Positions 26,073 through 34,869 of a stretch of DNA of 64,000 nt are shown here, one piece after another (within the stretch, counting starts at the first letter, position 1; every line of letters starts with the position of its first letter). The notes beneath the pieces were generated by a model that saw nothing but the letters and a program-made list of their open reading frames with translations, ran no database searches and was not told the origin of the DNA. Origin of the DNA: Paenibacillus sp. LHD-117 (GTDB lineage Bacteria; Bacillota; Bacilli; Paenibacillales; Paenibacillaceae); assembly GCF_030929555.1 (NCBI RefSeq), contig NZ_JAVFVT010000007.1, positions 1 to 64,000 of the forward strand. The letters are read 5' to 3'. The position numbers and the translations under genes were made by a program.

Positions 26073-27056
26073 TTATAACTTTAACGTATTCGGGATGGTC
26101 GCGAGTCTGGCTATCGTATCCGAAAGCGGCTGTGACGTATCGACGGATACAAAAGGGATACCTTTGTTCGCGCAGATCCGCCTCAATTCCTCCTGATACG
26201 CCCTTAGCGCATCCCGGTAATTCCGGAGGCTGCCCGCAGATAATGCGACTTCCTTGCTCGTGCCAAGCTCCGCGTCAATGAGGCGAAGCTCGCCGTCCAG
26301 CTTCGGATCCAGTTCCTCCGGCGACAACACTTGGACGAGCACGACATGCTGGCCCGCGGACTTCAGCGCGAGCAGCGTCTCCTCGATACCTCTCTCGTAC
26401 CACGCATCCGTGATGAGCCAGCTGGCGCCCGCGCGTCTCGGCAAACTCCCGGACCCGCGGAACGGTTTCGATAGATCGGAGAAATCATTGCCGCTAATGC
26501 TTGTTGATTCCGCTGCGCCCGAAGCGACGCGATCTTTGGCCAGATATCGAAAAAGCTGCAAGGCCGATGCCCGTCCGGTCGCCATTCGGAGCCCGTCATC
26601 CATCCAATCCGCGGTAAACCGTTTTACCGATAACCGATCGCCGCCGCAAAGCGCCGCGTAACCGACCGAAGCGGCCAGCCTTAGCGCGTAGGTCAGCTTA
26701 TTGAACCGTTCGCCGCCGAAGCCGGACATCGATTCGGAAGCATCGATATAAAGATGCACATGAAGTTCCTGCTCGTCCCAAAATTGGCGGAGGAAAGGTT
26801 TCCCCGTACGGCCGTATACGTTCCAGTCGATTCGTCTGACGTCATCGCCCGGCGCATACGGCCGGTAGTCCGCGAACTCCTGCGAGCCGCCAAGCGATGT
26901 CGATCGGCGTTTGCCGGCCAGCGTCCCCGTGATGCGGCTTCCGCCCGCCACGCTCATCCGCTCCAACTTCGCGAGTAGACCGGGGTCGGGAAATAAAAAC
27001 GTAAAGGACGCGTCGCCATTCCCGCTGCCGTATCCCGGCTTTTGGAAGGTTGTCAT
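26073..27056 (-). CDS. DUF58 domain protein
   Basis: 327-aa cytoplasmic protein of the DUF58/YeaD-type family. The signature is SLGGSQEFADYRPYAPGDD followed by VRRIDWNVYGRTGKPFLRQF; after it comes a VWA-like half with YIDASESM. DUF58 genes nearly always follow moxR; here the ATG overlaps the moxR stop by four bases. It probably acts as an adaptor or substrate linking the MoxR ATPase to the VWA membrane proteins; this role is inferred from conserved neighbourhood only. Confidence 0.88.
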   Translation of the reverse strand: MTTFQKPGYGSGNGDASFTFLFPDPGLLAKLERMSVAGGSRITGTLAGKRRSTSLGGSQEFADYRPYAPGDDVRRIDWNVYGRTGKPFLRQFWDEQELHVHLYIDASESMSGFGGERFNKLTYALRLAASVGYAALCGGDRLSVKRFTADWMDDGLRMATGRASALQLFRYLAKDRVASGAAESTSISGNDFSDLSKPFRGSGSLPRRAGASWLITDAWYERGIEETLLALKSAGQHVVLVQVLSPEELDPKLDGELRLIDAELGTSKEVALSAGSLRNYRDALRAYQEELRRICANKGIPFVSVDTSQPLSDTIARLATIPNTLKL

Positions 27057-28042
27057 CGGCTAGCCTCGATACTCCTGAGAATCGAATGCGTCATGACGTC
27101 CGAGTCCATGCCGAGCGCCTGCGCTTCGTAGCTGAGCACGATCCGATGTCTTAGCACGGGCAATGCGACTTCTCGGATATCCTGCCAGGAGACGTGCAGC
27201 CTTCTGCTGGACAGCGCCCTGACCTTGGCTACCGACACCAGCGCCTGAAGCGCGCGCGGGCCGGCGCCGAATCTAACGTACCGCTTGATCTCGTCCGGAG
27301 CGTCCGGCTCGGCGGGATGCGTCATCATGACAAGTTTGACGGCAACGTCGAGCACGTCCTCGGCGATAAGCAGCTCCTTGGCCGCCGACTGGAGCTCCAG
27401 CAATTCTTTGCCGTCGATGACGTATTGGGCACGCGGCTGCGCAAGCGTTGTCGTGCGCTTCACGATTTCTTTCAGCTCATCTCTCGTCGGATAATCGACG
27501 CCGATCTTAAGCAGGAAACGGTCCAATTGCGCTTCGGGAAGCGGGTACGTGCCTTCCTGCTCGATCGGGTTCTGCGTCGCAAGGACGAAAAAGGGACGCG
27601 GCAACGGATGTGTCTCGCCGCCCGCAGTCACCGTCCCTTCCTGCATCGCTTCGAGCAAGGCACTCTGCGTCTTGGGCGTCGCGCGGTTAATTTCATCCGC
27701 GAGAACGAGGTTGCCGAAGATCGGCCCCGCTTGGAATCGCTGGGCGGCAGCTCCTTGAGCGCCGAAGTCGATCAGGGAGGTGCCCGTTATATCCGACGGC
27801 ATCAGGTCCGGCGTGAATTGAATACGGGAAAAGCGGAGCGCGACCGCATCCGCCACGGTTCGGACCAGCATCGTTTTGCCGAGGCCCGGAATGCCCTCCA
27901 GCAGCGCGTGTCCGCCCGCGATCAAGCACCATAAAAGCTGGTCGACGACCGTTTTTTGCCCCACGATGACCCGCCCTACTTCTTCTCTCAATGCCGCGAT
28001 GCGGCTTGCCGCCGCCTCTAGCTGTTCTTTCGACTCGATCAT
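27053..28042 (-). CDS. MoxR-family AAA+ ATPase
   Basis: 329-aa AAA+ ATPase thought to act as a chaperone that remodels VWA-containing complexes. Walker A is EGIPGLGKTM, Walker B is LVLADEINRA, sensor and arginine-finger regions follow (QEGTYPLPEAQLDRF), and the C-terminal lid domain ends the protein. ATG 28042 is preferred over longer in-frame starts because GGAG lies 9 bases upstream and family members start close to this position. It precedes DUF58 and two VWA genes, the classical MoxR-DUF58-VWA arrangement. Confidence 0.92.
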   Translation of the reverse strand: MIESKEQLEAAASRIAALREEVGRVIVGQKTVVDQLLWCLIAGGHALLEGIPGLGKTMLVRTVADAVALRFSRIQFTPDLMPSDITGTSLIDFGAQGAAAQRFQAGPIFGNLVLADEINRATPKTQSALLEAMQEGTVTAGGETHPLPRPFFVLATQNPIEQEGTYPLPEAQLDRFLLKIGVDYPTRDELKEIVKRTTTLAQPRAQYVIDGKELLELQSAAKELLIAEDVLDVAVKLVMMTHPAEPDAPDEIKRYVRFGAGPRALQALVSVAKVRALSSRRLHVSWQDIREVALPVLRHRIVLSYEAQALGMDSDVMTHSILRSIEASR

Positions 28043-28067
28043 GGTTCGGTTCTCCTCTCTTCCAACG

Positions 28068-29843
28068 TTAATCCGGCTGTATCTGGTCAAAATATTGTTT
28101 TACCTTCTCCTGCATGCTGGCAGGCAGCTGCGACCGGCCTAACGACTTCTTCGCCTCCGCCGCGTATTCGCTGTATACTTCCTCGTACGGCCGAGTCGTT
28201 CCGTCGATCATCGGCGATTGTCCGCCGGTTTGCGTCTTGCCGCCGGTCGACGGACCGCCGTCGTTCTCGACCGGACCGGTCCCCTGCATGCTCCTCGGTG
28301 TCGTCACCAAATGGCGACCGCCAGCGCCGGTTCCCGCACCCGATCCGCCGGCACCGCTCCCGCTGCCCTGGCCGGCTCCGCTGCCGCTGCCCTGGCCGGC
28401 TCCGCTGCCGCTGCCTTGGCCGGCTCCGCTGCCGCTGCCTTGGCCGGCTCCGCCGCCGCCGCCCTGGCCAGCTTCGCCGCCGCCGCCCTGGCCAGCTTCG
28501 CCGCCGCTGCCCTGGCCGGCTTCGCCGCCGCTGCCCTGGCCGGCTTCGCTGCCGCTGCCCTGGCCGGCTCCGCTGCCGCTGCCTTGGCCGGCTTCGCTGC
28601 CGCCGCCGGCCGCCCACGCCGGCGGCACCGCTCCGCCTTGCGCGGCCAGCTGCTCCGCCAGCTGCCGGCCGCTCGCTCCGAGCTGGCCCGCCGCCGACCG
28701 GGCCAGCGCCTCCAGCTCGCCCTGCGTCAGCCCGCGGGCGAGCGCTTCCTCCAGCGCGGCGAGGCCATCGCCGTCGCTGCCGACTTCGGCGGCGCCGGAC
28801 TCGGCCGCCGGGTCACCGGCGGCGCGCGCCTGCTGCGCCGCCTGCTCCAACGCCGCCGATAGCTCGCCGGCGGCTCCATCCTGCGGCTGCTGCTCCGCCA
28901 GCCGCTCAAGCGCTTGCGCCAGCGCTTCGCGCTCCGCTGGCGTCAACTCCCGAAGGCGCGAGCGGAGCTCGTCGATGGAGCCTTCGAGCGCTTCGGCGTC
29001 GCGGGCTTGCACCGCTTCGCCGAGCGGCTTCAGCTCCGGCTGCTCCGTCATCGCATCCGCCGCCGCCTCGAGCCGTTCCGCAGCCGCTTGCGCTTCCTCC
29101 GCGGCGAGCTCAAGCTGCTTCATCGCGGCTTCGAGCTCGTTCAGCGCTTTCGCCGAATCGACGCTCGGCGCTTCCAGCGCTTCGCGCAGCTCGTCCAGCG
29201 GCGTCAGCAGCTCTTGCTTCTCCGCTTCCGGGAGCTTCATCGCCTCCAGCTTCTCTTCCAGAGCGTCCCGCTCCTGCTCGAGCTGCTCAATTGCCTCCTT
29301 CGACTCCGCAAGCGCCGCCGCGCGTTCATCAAGCGGGTTAGGCACAAGCAGCAGGACAACGATCAGAACCCAAACTGCGGTAGTACCATACACAAGCGAA
29401 CGCCACCGATGCCATGACGGCCATGGCAAGGAGCGGCTCAAATCCGACGTATACCGTATTGCGGCTTCCACGGCTTCCTGTCGCTGCAGACGCACGATGA
29501 CCGGCCTCGCAGCCCCTTCGTCAGCCGTGGTTTCGCGAAGGAGGCCGTCCAGCGCCGTCATGATCGCATCCTGAGGCTCGCCGCGGTCCATTTGCCTTGC
29601 CGCGTCCTTCATACTCGCCCTTCTCCATAAGCCGATGCCGATGCCCGCGGCGAGACCGACGATCACGAACGCAACGAACAACAATCGGGAATGGAGCAGC
29701 GGCCATAACCGGCTCGCCGCCAGGATAAGCGCGCCCGCAAAGCTTCCGCCTAACAATCCGAACAACGTAGTTCGTAAAAGCCCGAATACGGACAAACGGA
29801 TTCGGACTTTCCCCAAATACACCAGCAAAGGCTCCTTATTCAT
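28068..29843 (-). CDS. Membrane-anchored coiled-coil protein with Gly/Gln/Ser-rich repeats
   Basis: 591-aa protein. Two hydrophobic N-terminal segments (about residues 20-75) and another near 150-165 (TTAVWVLIVVLLLV) anchor it. Residues about 175-400 are Ala/Glu/Leu-rich and strongly predicted coiled coil (EQLEQERDALEEKLEAMKL). Then comes a repeat tract of octapeptides like GQGSGSGA. The end has a short conserved-looking segment (YEEVYSEYAAEAKKSLGRSQLP). The layout resembles DUF4175-like or BatD-neighbour membrane proteins, but I cannot name a family with certainty. It lies between the ABC permease and moxR, 25 bp before the moxR start. Confidence 0.8.
   Translation of the reverse strand: MNKEPLLVYLGKVRIRLSVFGLLRTTLFGLLGGSFAGALILAASRLWPLLHSRLLFVAFVIVGLAAGIGIGLWRRASMKDAARQMDRGEPQDAIMTALDGLLRETTADEGAARPVIVRLQRQEAVEAAIRYTSDLSRSLPWPSWHRWRSLVYGTTAVWVLIVVLLLVPNPLDERAAALAESKEAIEQLEQERDALEEKLEAMKLPEAEKQELLTPLDELREALEAPSVDSAKALNELEAAMKQLELAAEEAQAAAERLEAAADAMTEQPELKPLGEAVQARDAEALEGSIDELRSRLRELTPAEREALAQALERLAEQQPQDGAAGELSAALEQAAQQARAAGDPAAESGAAEVGSDGDGLAALEEALARGLTQGELEALARSAAGQLGASGRQLAEQLAAQGGAVPPAWAAGGGSEAGQGSGSGAGQGSGSEAGQGSGGEAGQGSGGEAGQGGGGEAGQGGGGGAGQGSGSGAGQGSGSGAGQGSGSGAGQGSGSGAGGSGAGTGAGGRHLVTTPRSMQGTGPVENDGGPSTGGKTQTGGQSPMIDGTTRPYEEVYSEYAAEAKKSLGRSQLPASMQEKVKQYFDQIQPD
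28355..28600. repeat. 24-bp coding tandem repeat (about ten copies)
   Basis: A GC-rich tandem array with period 24 bp encodes octapeptides of the form GQGSGSGA, GQGSGGEA or GQGGGGEA. Copies differ at a few codons and one end is interrupted by AAGGGSEA-type sequence. Copy number in such in-frame arrays usually varies between strains. Confidence 0.85.
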
Positions 29844-29873
29844 CCGTATCGCCCCCTCCCTCGCAATCCTTTG

Positions 29874-30806
29874 TTAACGTCGGTTCCGAACGCCGAGGCG
29901 CGGACGCAGCTTCCGAATCGACAGCCAGTTCGCGAAAATCGCGATAACGCCGTAGACGATCATAAATTCCTGCCAAAGCGCCATCGGCGCGCCTTTCGAC
30001 TGACCGCCGCCGCTAAAGTAATTCAAGGAAAACGCTTGGTCGGAAATTTGGGGATCCAAAATGCTGTACAGCGCGCCTACCGGATTAAGCGCGATAATAT
30101 GGCCGACCCACGTGAAGCCGCTCGTTACGGCGATCGTCCCGTTCATGCGGGCCTGTTCGACAATGCCCTGCATGACGAAAAACAGAATCGCGGTGCCCGC
30201 GAATATAAACAACGTCACGCCGTAGGTCACGATAACCGAGATCATCGTCCGCTTGAGCAGCGTCGAGAACAACACGCCGAACGATCCGAGCACGAACATG
30301 ATGAACAGGTAGAACGCGAACACCAGCACAAGCTGCTTCGGAGACACTCCGCCGAACAGGAACATCATGCTGTAGACGGGAACGGTGCTGAATACGATCA
30401 GAATCATGAAACTGAGCGACGAAACCAGCTTGCTCAAAATAATCGTAGCCGAGCTTTGTTGCGTCGTCAGCAGCAAATTCAGCGTTTGTTTCTCCCTCTC
30501 GCCGCTAATGACTCCCGCCGTCAGCCCCGGCGCCATAAACGCGATCAAGCCTAGCTGCGCCATGCTGAGGAAATAAAACAATATTTTGCTTTGCTCGGGA
30601 TTAAACGCCGCGCCCCTGCCCGACATGCCTTGCGTCAAATAAATGGCGCTGAGCGACATCAGGCCAAGCGCGAACAAGTAGAAAAACAACGTCCACATCG
30701 ACCTGGGAGTCCGCATCCGCAGTCGGAATTCCTTATCGAGCACCGGGTTAATCAGGCGATTGCGCCAAGCGGCCTTACCGGTTCTAGCCGCAGCTTGCTC
30801 ATTCAT
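29874..30806 (-). CDS. ABC-2 type transporter permease
   Basis: 310-aa integral membrane protein with six or so hydrophobic segments and the ABC-2 layout (NPVLDKEFRLRMRTPRSMW at the start, SGEREKQTLNLLLTTQ as the coupling segment after the second helix). Start ATG 30806 follows AGGAGG. Its start lies within the last codons of the ATPase gene (overlap 8 bp), so the two form one exporter. The cargo is unknown; conserved company with MoxR and VWA proteins suggests envelope assembly. Confidence 0.9.
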   Translation of the reverse strand: MNEQAAARTGKAAWRNRLINPVLDKEFRLRMRTPRSMWTLFFYLFALGLMSLSAIYLTQGMSGRGAAFNPEQSKILFYFLSMAQLGLIAFMAPGLTAGVISGEREKQTLNLLLTTQQSSATIILSKLVSSLSFMILIVFSTVPVYSMMFLFGGVSPKQLVLVFAFYLFIMFVLGSFGVLFSTLLKRTMISVIVTYGVTLFIFAGTAILFFVMQGIVEQARMNGTIAVTSGFTWVGHIIALNPVGALYSILDPQISDQAFSLNYFSGGGQSKGAPMALWQEFMIVYGVIAIFANWLSIRKLRPRLGVRNRR

Positions 30807-31815
30807 CGGCAGGGCCTCCTTTCGTAATTTCGAGGAACACATCTTCCAAGTTCGTCTGCGCTTCGCTGAAGGAGACGACTCGGAATCCTGCTGCCATCAT
30901 ACCTTCAAGAAGCTTTGCCTGCTCCGCGTCGTCGCCGCCGTAATGCACTTGAATGCCCCGATCGTCGCGCAAGAGACGGTTCACGAACGGCTGGTCGCCC
31001 AAATACGCTTCCGCCTCTTCCAGGCGGTCGAGCAGCCGAATATGGAGAAACCGCTTGACCCGCAGCCGGTTTTGAATATCCGCTACGTTGCCTACGGCTA
31101 CCATCTGGCCGTGTTCAATGACCCCGATCTCGTCGACCATCTCTGCAAGCTCAGGCAGGATATGCGATGAAATGATGATCGTCTTGCCCATCGACTTCAG
31201 CTCTTTCAAAATTTCGCGCATCTCGATTCGCGCGCGCGGATCGAGACCGGAGGCCGGTTCGTCCAGGATCAGCAGATCCGGATCATGCACGAGGCATCTC
31301 GCAAGACATAATCGCTGTTTCATGCCTCGCGACAAGCTGTCTACGTAAGCGTCCCGCTTGTCGGTCAGGTTCACGAGCTCCAGCAGCTGAGGGATGAGCG
31401 CCTCGCGTTCCGCCTTCGGAATGCCATAGCTCGCGCCGTAAAAATGCAAATATTCGACGGCCTTGAACTGGTCGTATACGCCGAAGAAATCCGGCATGTA
31501 GCCGATCCGCTTGCGCACTTCGTGCGGATGTTTCGTCACGTCGAAGCCGTCCACCTTTGCGACGCCCGCGCTTGGCGCGAGCAGCGTAGCGAGAATCGAC
31601 ATCGTCGTCGATTTGCCGGCGCCGTTCGGCCCTACGAAGCCGAATACCGTACCTCTTTGGATTGTCAAGTCGATTCCCTTCAGCGCATGGAAACTGCCGA
31701 ACGACTTGGCGAGTCCGCGAATTTCAATCATCGGCGTCTGCCCCTCAGCAAGCGAGCCGCCGGGGGAGGGCTCATTGTCTTGTTCGAATACAAACGTCAC
31801 CGTTTCTTCGTTCAT
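30799..31815 (-). CDS. ABC transporter ATPase
   Basis: 338-aa ATPase, single ABC domain with Walker A GPNGAGKST, signature LSRGMKQRLCLARCLVHDP, Walker B LLILDEPASGLD and switch His in IIISSHILPEL. A C-terminal extension of about 100 residues follows, usual for ABC-2 exporters. ATG 31815 is supported by GAGAGGTG upstream; longer in-frame extension lacks such support. It overlaps the stop of the 799-aa membrane protein by four bases and works with the permease that follows. Confidence 0.92.
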   Translation of the reverse strand: MNEETVTFVFEQDNEPSPGGSLAEGQTPMIEIRGLAKSFGSFHALKGIDLTIQRGTVFGFVGPNGAGKSTTMSILATLLAPSAGVAKVDGFDVTKHPHEVRKRIGYMPDFFGVYDQFKAVEYLHFYGASYGIPKAEREALIPQLLELVNLTDKRDAYVDSLSRGMKQRLCLARCLVHDPDLLILDEPASGLDPRARIEMREILKELKSMGKTIIISSHILPELAEMVDEIGVIEHGQMVAVGNVADIQNRLRVKRFLHIRLLDRLEEAEAYLGDQPFVNRLLRDDRGIQVHYGGDDAEQAKLLEGMMAAGFRVVSFSEAQTNLEDVFLEITKGGPADE

Positions 31816-34211
31816 GGCTGCAGCACCTCTCCTTCCAACGCCACTTGCGGCAACGTAATATTGCCTTCGACCGCGCTTGTCATCTTGATTCGAATCGACT
31901 GGGCCGCCGTCAGGTAGCTGGGCGGAGGTTCGAGCGGATCGGTCAGTTCCGTCCATTGTCCCTTCTTCTCATTCCAAATGCTCCAGGTCATGCTCGCATT
32001 TTTGCCCCCGTTCGGGAAATGGACTTCCAGCTTGTCATAAGCGACGCCATAGCTGTTCGGCACGATGTATTCGAGCTCCAGCTCGCCTGCGCCTACATGA
32101 ATGTTCCCATCACCATAAAGCTCGTACTTTTGGAGCGTATTGGTCAGGACGATCGGAGAGATCGAGCCTGCCGGCACGGTCATCCGGCTGCCGGTATGCT
32201 CCAGGGGATCAAGCTCTTTCAGCCACATTTTCAAATTGTCGGATTTGACTTTGCCGCCGTTCACAAGATACTTGCTTTCCTGATCCGTGCTGAATCCGAC
32301 GATTAAAGGTTTCAAAGGAAACATCGTTCCGTTGTACTTGTTGAAATACAAGTCTAGCAGCTCCCGTTCTCTTCGGTCTTCGTCGGCGCGCATGCCGTTT
32401 GCCGGATACGGGAAGACCGTTCCCCCATAGTTGTAATACGTTTGAGTGGAAACGGCCGAAGCGGGCTTCGCTACCGAACCGCTCTCTCCTTGCTTCAAAT
32501 CGCCTATCTTGAGCGCGGCGCCGTTCATGAGGAGATAAACGTCGGTCAGATCGTCCGGCGTATCGTTCGTGACGGTTATCCGGGTCGTGCCGTTCTCTTG
32601 ATTGTAGGCGATGCCGAGCGCGCCGATCTCGGCCGCATCTGCCGCTCTGCGGTCCATCCATAGCTTGCGTGTGGACCAATAGGGAACCGAACGCCACACC
32701 GTCAAAGTTTCATCCGAGCCGCCGGACTGCAGCTGGTATTGCCCGTTTGCGTTCAGTCCGCCCATCATTCCGCTGTCGCCGTACATCCGGAGCGGAAGGC
32801 GCTCGTCGAATTTGGCCGAGATCGTTCCGCCGGCGGGCGTGAAGATGCCGGTTCCGCCGGACACGACCGCATGCCCGTCGTTCGACAGCTCGATGATTTC
32901 GACCGTATGGGTCGTGATGTTGCGTTTGTCTCCCGATCCGATCAGGAACACCGTTACGCCCATCGCAACGGACAATACGGGGATTAACCACCACGCCCAC
33001 TCCCTGCGATCGACCTTTGCCAGTACGATATACAGCAGCGGCGCGATGACCAAAATATAAAGGCCGAGCATCGCGATCAGAAGAAATAGCTCCGGTTGTT
33101 TGATAGACGGGAACTGGTCGATGACGTTTTTCATCTGCCAATATTCGTTCATGTAACCGCCGAATACGTTGCCGCCGTTGATTTGCTGAAGCGGCGCCAT
33201 GGACGGGCTCAGCAGCTTCGCCCACAGCATCGCGCTTCCCGCCCAAGAGGAAAGCGGCTCAAGCGAAGGATCGAAGGCGGCATAAACGACATGCCCGAAG
33301 CCATGCTCCGCCGTCACGGCGAGAGGCACGTCTCCTTCGACGATCGTCGCCGTACCGCGAACGGGCTTGCCCGTCGAGACGGTCAAGCCAAGCGGCAAAG
33401 AAAGCGCCTCGCCGCCCGCTGCCGCCAGCGCTGCCGAGCTCTCTACCTGCGCCGTACCCGTTGCCTCGATCGGGGACAGCTCCGCGAACGCTTCCGACGT
33501 TTTGGCGTATCCCGCCCCGCCAGACAGAACAAGCGTGCCTCCTCTTGTCACCCATTCCTTGATCGCGCGAATCCGACCCTCGCTCCAATCGCCCGTTGCC
33601 GTATCGTTAATGACGATAACGTCGAGGGAATCCAGCAAATGGCTTTCTTCCGGAAGATCGTCCGGCTGCATCGGATACACCGCGATGTCATACCCTTTCT
33701 GATTCAAGGTCGGCATGAAGTTAAACGTATCCGGATCTCGGGAGACGACTCCGATCATATAGCTTAACGAACTCCGTGAATCCAAGTATCCTCTGCCGCT
33801 GACCTTCACCGATTCGCTATTGCGAGATTGGTAGGTACCTTCATAGAATGCGACCCGATTCGTGTCCTTGTTCAGGACGACGCCCGGAATGCCAAGCGTA
33901 ACCTGCACAGGCGAACCCGGCGGGAGCTCCAGCGGGACAACCGCATCCGTCGTGCCGTTATCCCCGTTGATGTAGGATAAGACCAATTCCCCTTTAAGGG
34001 CCTCGTCCGATTCGTTCGTCAGGGTCACTCTGGCCGGATACCAGCGCCCTTCCTTGTGATTGCCCTGGAAACCAACCGCCGATTGCAGGTCGATGACGGC
34101 TTTCTCCGGCTCTGCTTGCGCCGCGAGAGCCGGCCAAGCCATCATAATTCCTATTAATGCGATGACGACTTTTACGAATTTGTACTGCCGATATGTACGT
34201 TCTTCTTTCAC
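31812..34211 (-). CDS. Large secreted/membrane protein with amidotransferase-like domain
   Basis: 799-aa protein, first gene of the MoxR/VWA locus. A signal peptide (VVIALIGIMMAWPALAAQA) precedes a beta-sandwich region, then a Rossmann-like domain with DVIVINDTATGDWSEGR and GGTLVLSGGAGY that resembles the class I amidotransferase fold but shows no clear catalytic Cys. Two membrane helices lie near residues 375-425 (FLLIAMLGLYILVIAPLLYIV and AWWLIPVLSVAMGVTVFLIG), and a long extracytoplasmic beta-rich C-terminal half follows. The preferred start is GTG 34211, with AGGGG 8 bases upstream; ATG 34230 (residue -7) has none. Function unknown. Confidence 0.8.
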   Translation of the reverse strand: MKEERTYRQYKFVKVVIALIGIMMAWPALAAQAEPEKAVIDLQSAVGFQGNHKEGRWYPARVTLTNESDEALKGELVLSYINGDNGTTDAVVPLELPPGSPVQVTLGIPGVVLNKDTNRVAFYEGTYQSRNSESVKVSGRGYLDSRSSLSYMIGVVSRDPDTFNFMPTLNQKGYDIAVYPMQPDDLPEESHLLDSLDVIVINDTATGDWSEGRIRAIKEWVTRGGTLVLSGGAGYAKTSEAFAELSPIEATGTAQVESSAALAAAGGEALSLPLGLTVSTGKPVRGTATIVEGDVPLAVTAEHGFGHVVYAAFDPSLEPLSSWAGSAMLWAKLLSPSMAPLQQINGGNVFGGYMNEYWQMKNVIDQFPSIKQPELFLLIAMLGLYILVIAPLLYIVLAKVDRREWAWWLIPVLSVAMGVTVFLIGSGDKRNITTHTVEIIELSNDGHAVVSGGTGIFTPAGGTISAKFDERLPLRMYGDSGMMGGLNANGQYQLQSGGSDETLTVWRSVPYWSTRKLWMDRRAADAAEIGALGIAYNQENGTTRITVTNDTPDDLTDVYLLMNGAALKIGDLKQGESGSVAKPASAVSTQTYYNYGGTVFPYPANGMRADEDRRERELLDLYFNKYNGTMFPLKPLIVGFSTDQESKYLVNGGKVKSDNLKMWLKELDPLEHTGSRMTVPAGSISPIVLTNTLQKYELYGDGNIHVGAGELELEYIVPNSYGVAYDKLEVHFPNGGKNASMTWSIWNEKKGQWTELTDPLEPPPSYLTAAQSIRIKMTSAVEGNITLPQVALEGEVLQP

Positions 34212-34327
34212 GCTTCTACCCCTTTTCCGCATCCATCCAAGACGATTCTATGATTCATCCTTCTATTGTAACGGCAAATGCGGCCGAAAAGTTGCTTTTT
34301 CTTCCAATCTTTCATGTAAATAACGCC

Positions 34328-34396
34328 AAAAAACAGCGAATCCCGTCCTCGGATCGCGATCGTTCAGATCCTATCCTTAGGAGGTTTCCGCTGTTT
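34328..34396 (-). terminator. Terminator of the DUF3889 gene
   Basis: On the minus strand AAACAGCG pairs with CGCTGTTT at the ends of a long, imperfect hairpin and is followed by T residues. It sits 40 bases after the stop codon of the secreted DUF3889 protein. Confidence 0.6.
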
Positions 34397-34435
34397 CGTC
34401 AATTCCTGTCATTTCCATATCCACATTGGCTCAAC

Positions 34436-34783
34436 TTAATGGGTCAGCTCCTCGAACCTCACGCCGCGCGACGTATCCGTCGCAATCTCCACCGTAATCG
34501 TCACGCGTACGCCGAACTCCCTGTCGCTTTCCCTAAGCCATAGCCTGAATTTCTCTTCCGCCATGCCTTGCCCGCGCTCGCTTCTGCCTTCGTATTTATA
34601 GTCAATGATTGAGGCTCCACTATAAGCCTTGGCCGTCTCCTCCATCGCAAGCCTTCCCCACTTCGCGTAACCGGGGACTGCGGTCTGCACGATGGCAATA
34701 TCGTTCGCTGCGGCGGCGGCGGCCTCGCCATGGGTCAAACTCATCAGGAGGATGATGGCTTTCACCACCACGTTCCCTAGCAC
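34436..34783 (-). CDS. Small secreted DUF3889-type protein
   Basis: 115-aa protein with an N-terminal signal peptide (VVVKAIILLMSLTHGEAAAAA). The core PGYAKWGRLAMEETAKAYSGASIIDY matches what I know of the DUF3889 family of small Bacillus exoproteins (YqzG/YhdC-like). Start GTG 34783 is supported by GAGGTGG about 7 bases upstream. It is a monocistron with its own terminator. No biochemical role is known. Confidence 0.75.
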   Translation of the reverse strand: MLGNVVVKAIILLMSLTHGEAAAAAANDIAIVQTAVPGYAKWGRLAMEETAKAYSGASIIDYKYEGRSERGQGMAEEKFRLWLRESDREFGVRVTITVEIATDTSRGVRFEELTH

Positions 34784-34869
34784 ACCGAACCACCTCGCAT
34801 TCTGCCCGAAGCTTACGGACGATGGTTAGCATGCCCAGCAAGCTGTCGATTTATTCCGCGCCAGCCCTC

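Noticed and set aside
28114..29574. A long open frame (486 codons) on the plus strand
   Set aside because: It lies antisense to the Gly/Ala-rich membrane protein; its Ser/Pro/Ala-only composition is a mirror of the repeat codons, and it has no ribosome binding site or domain.
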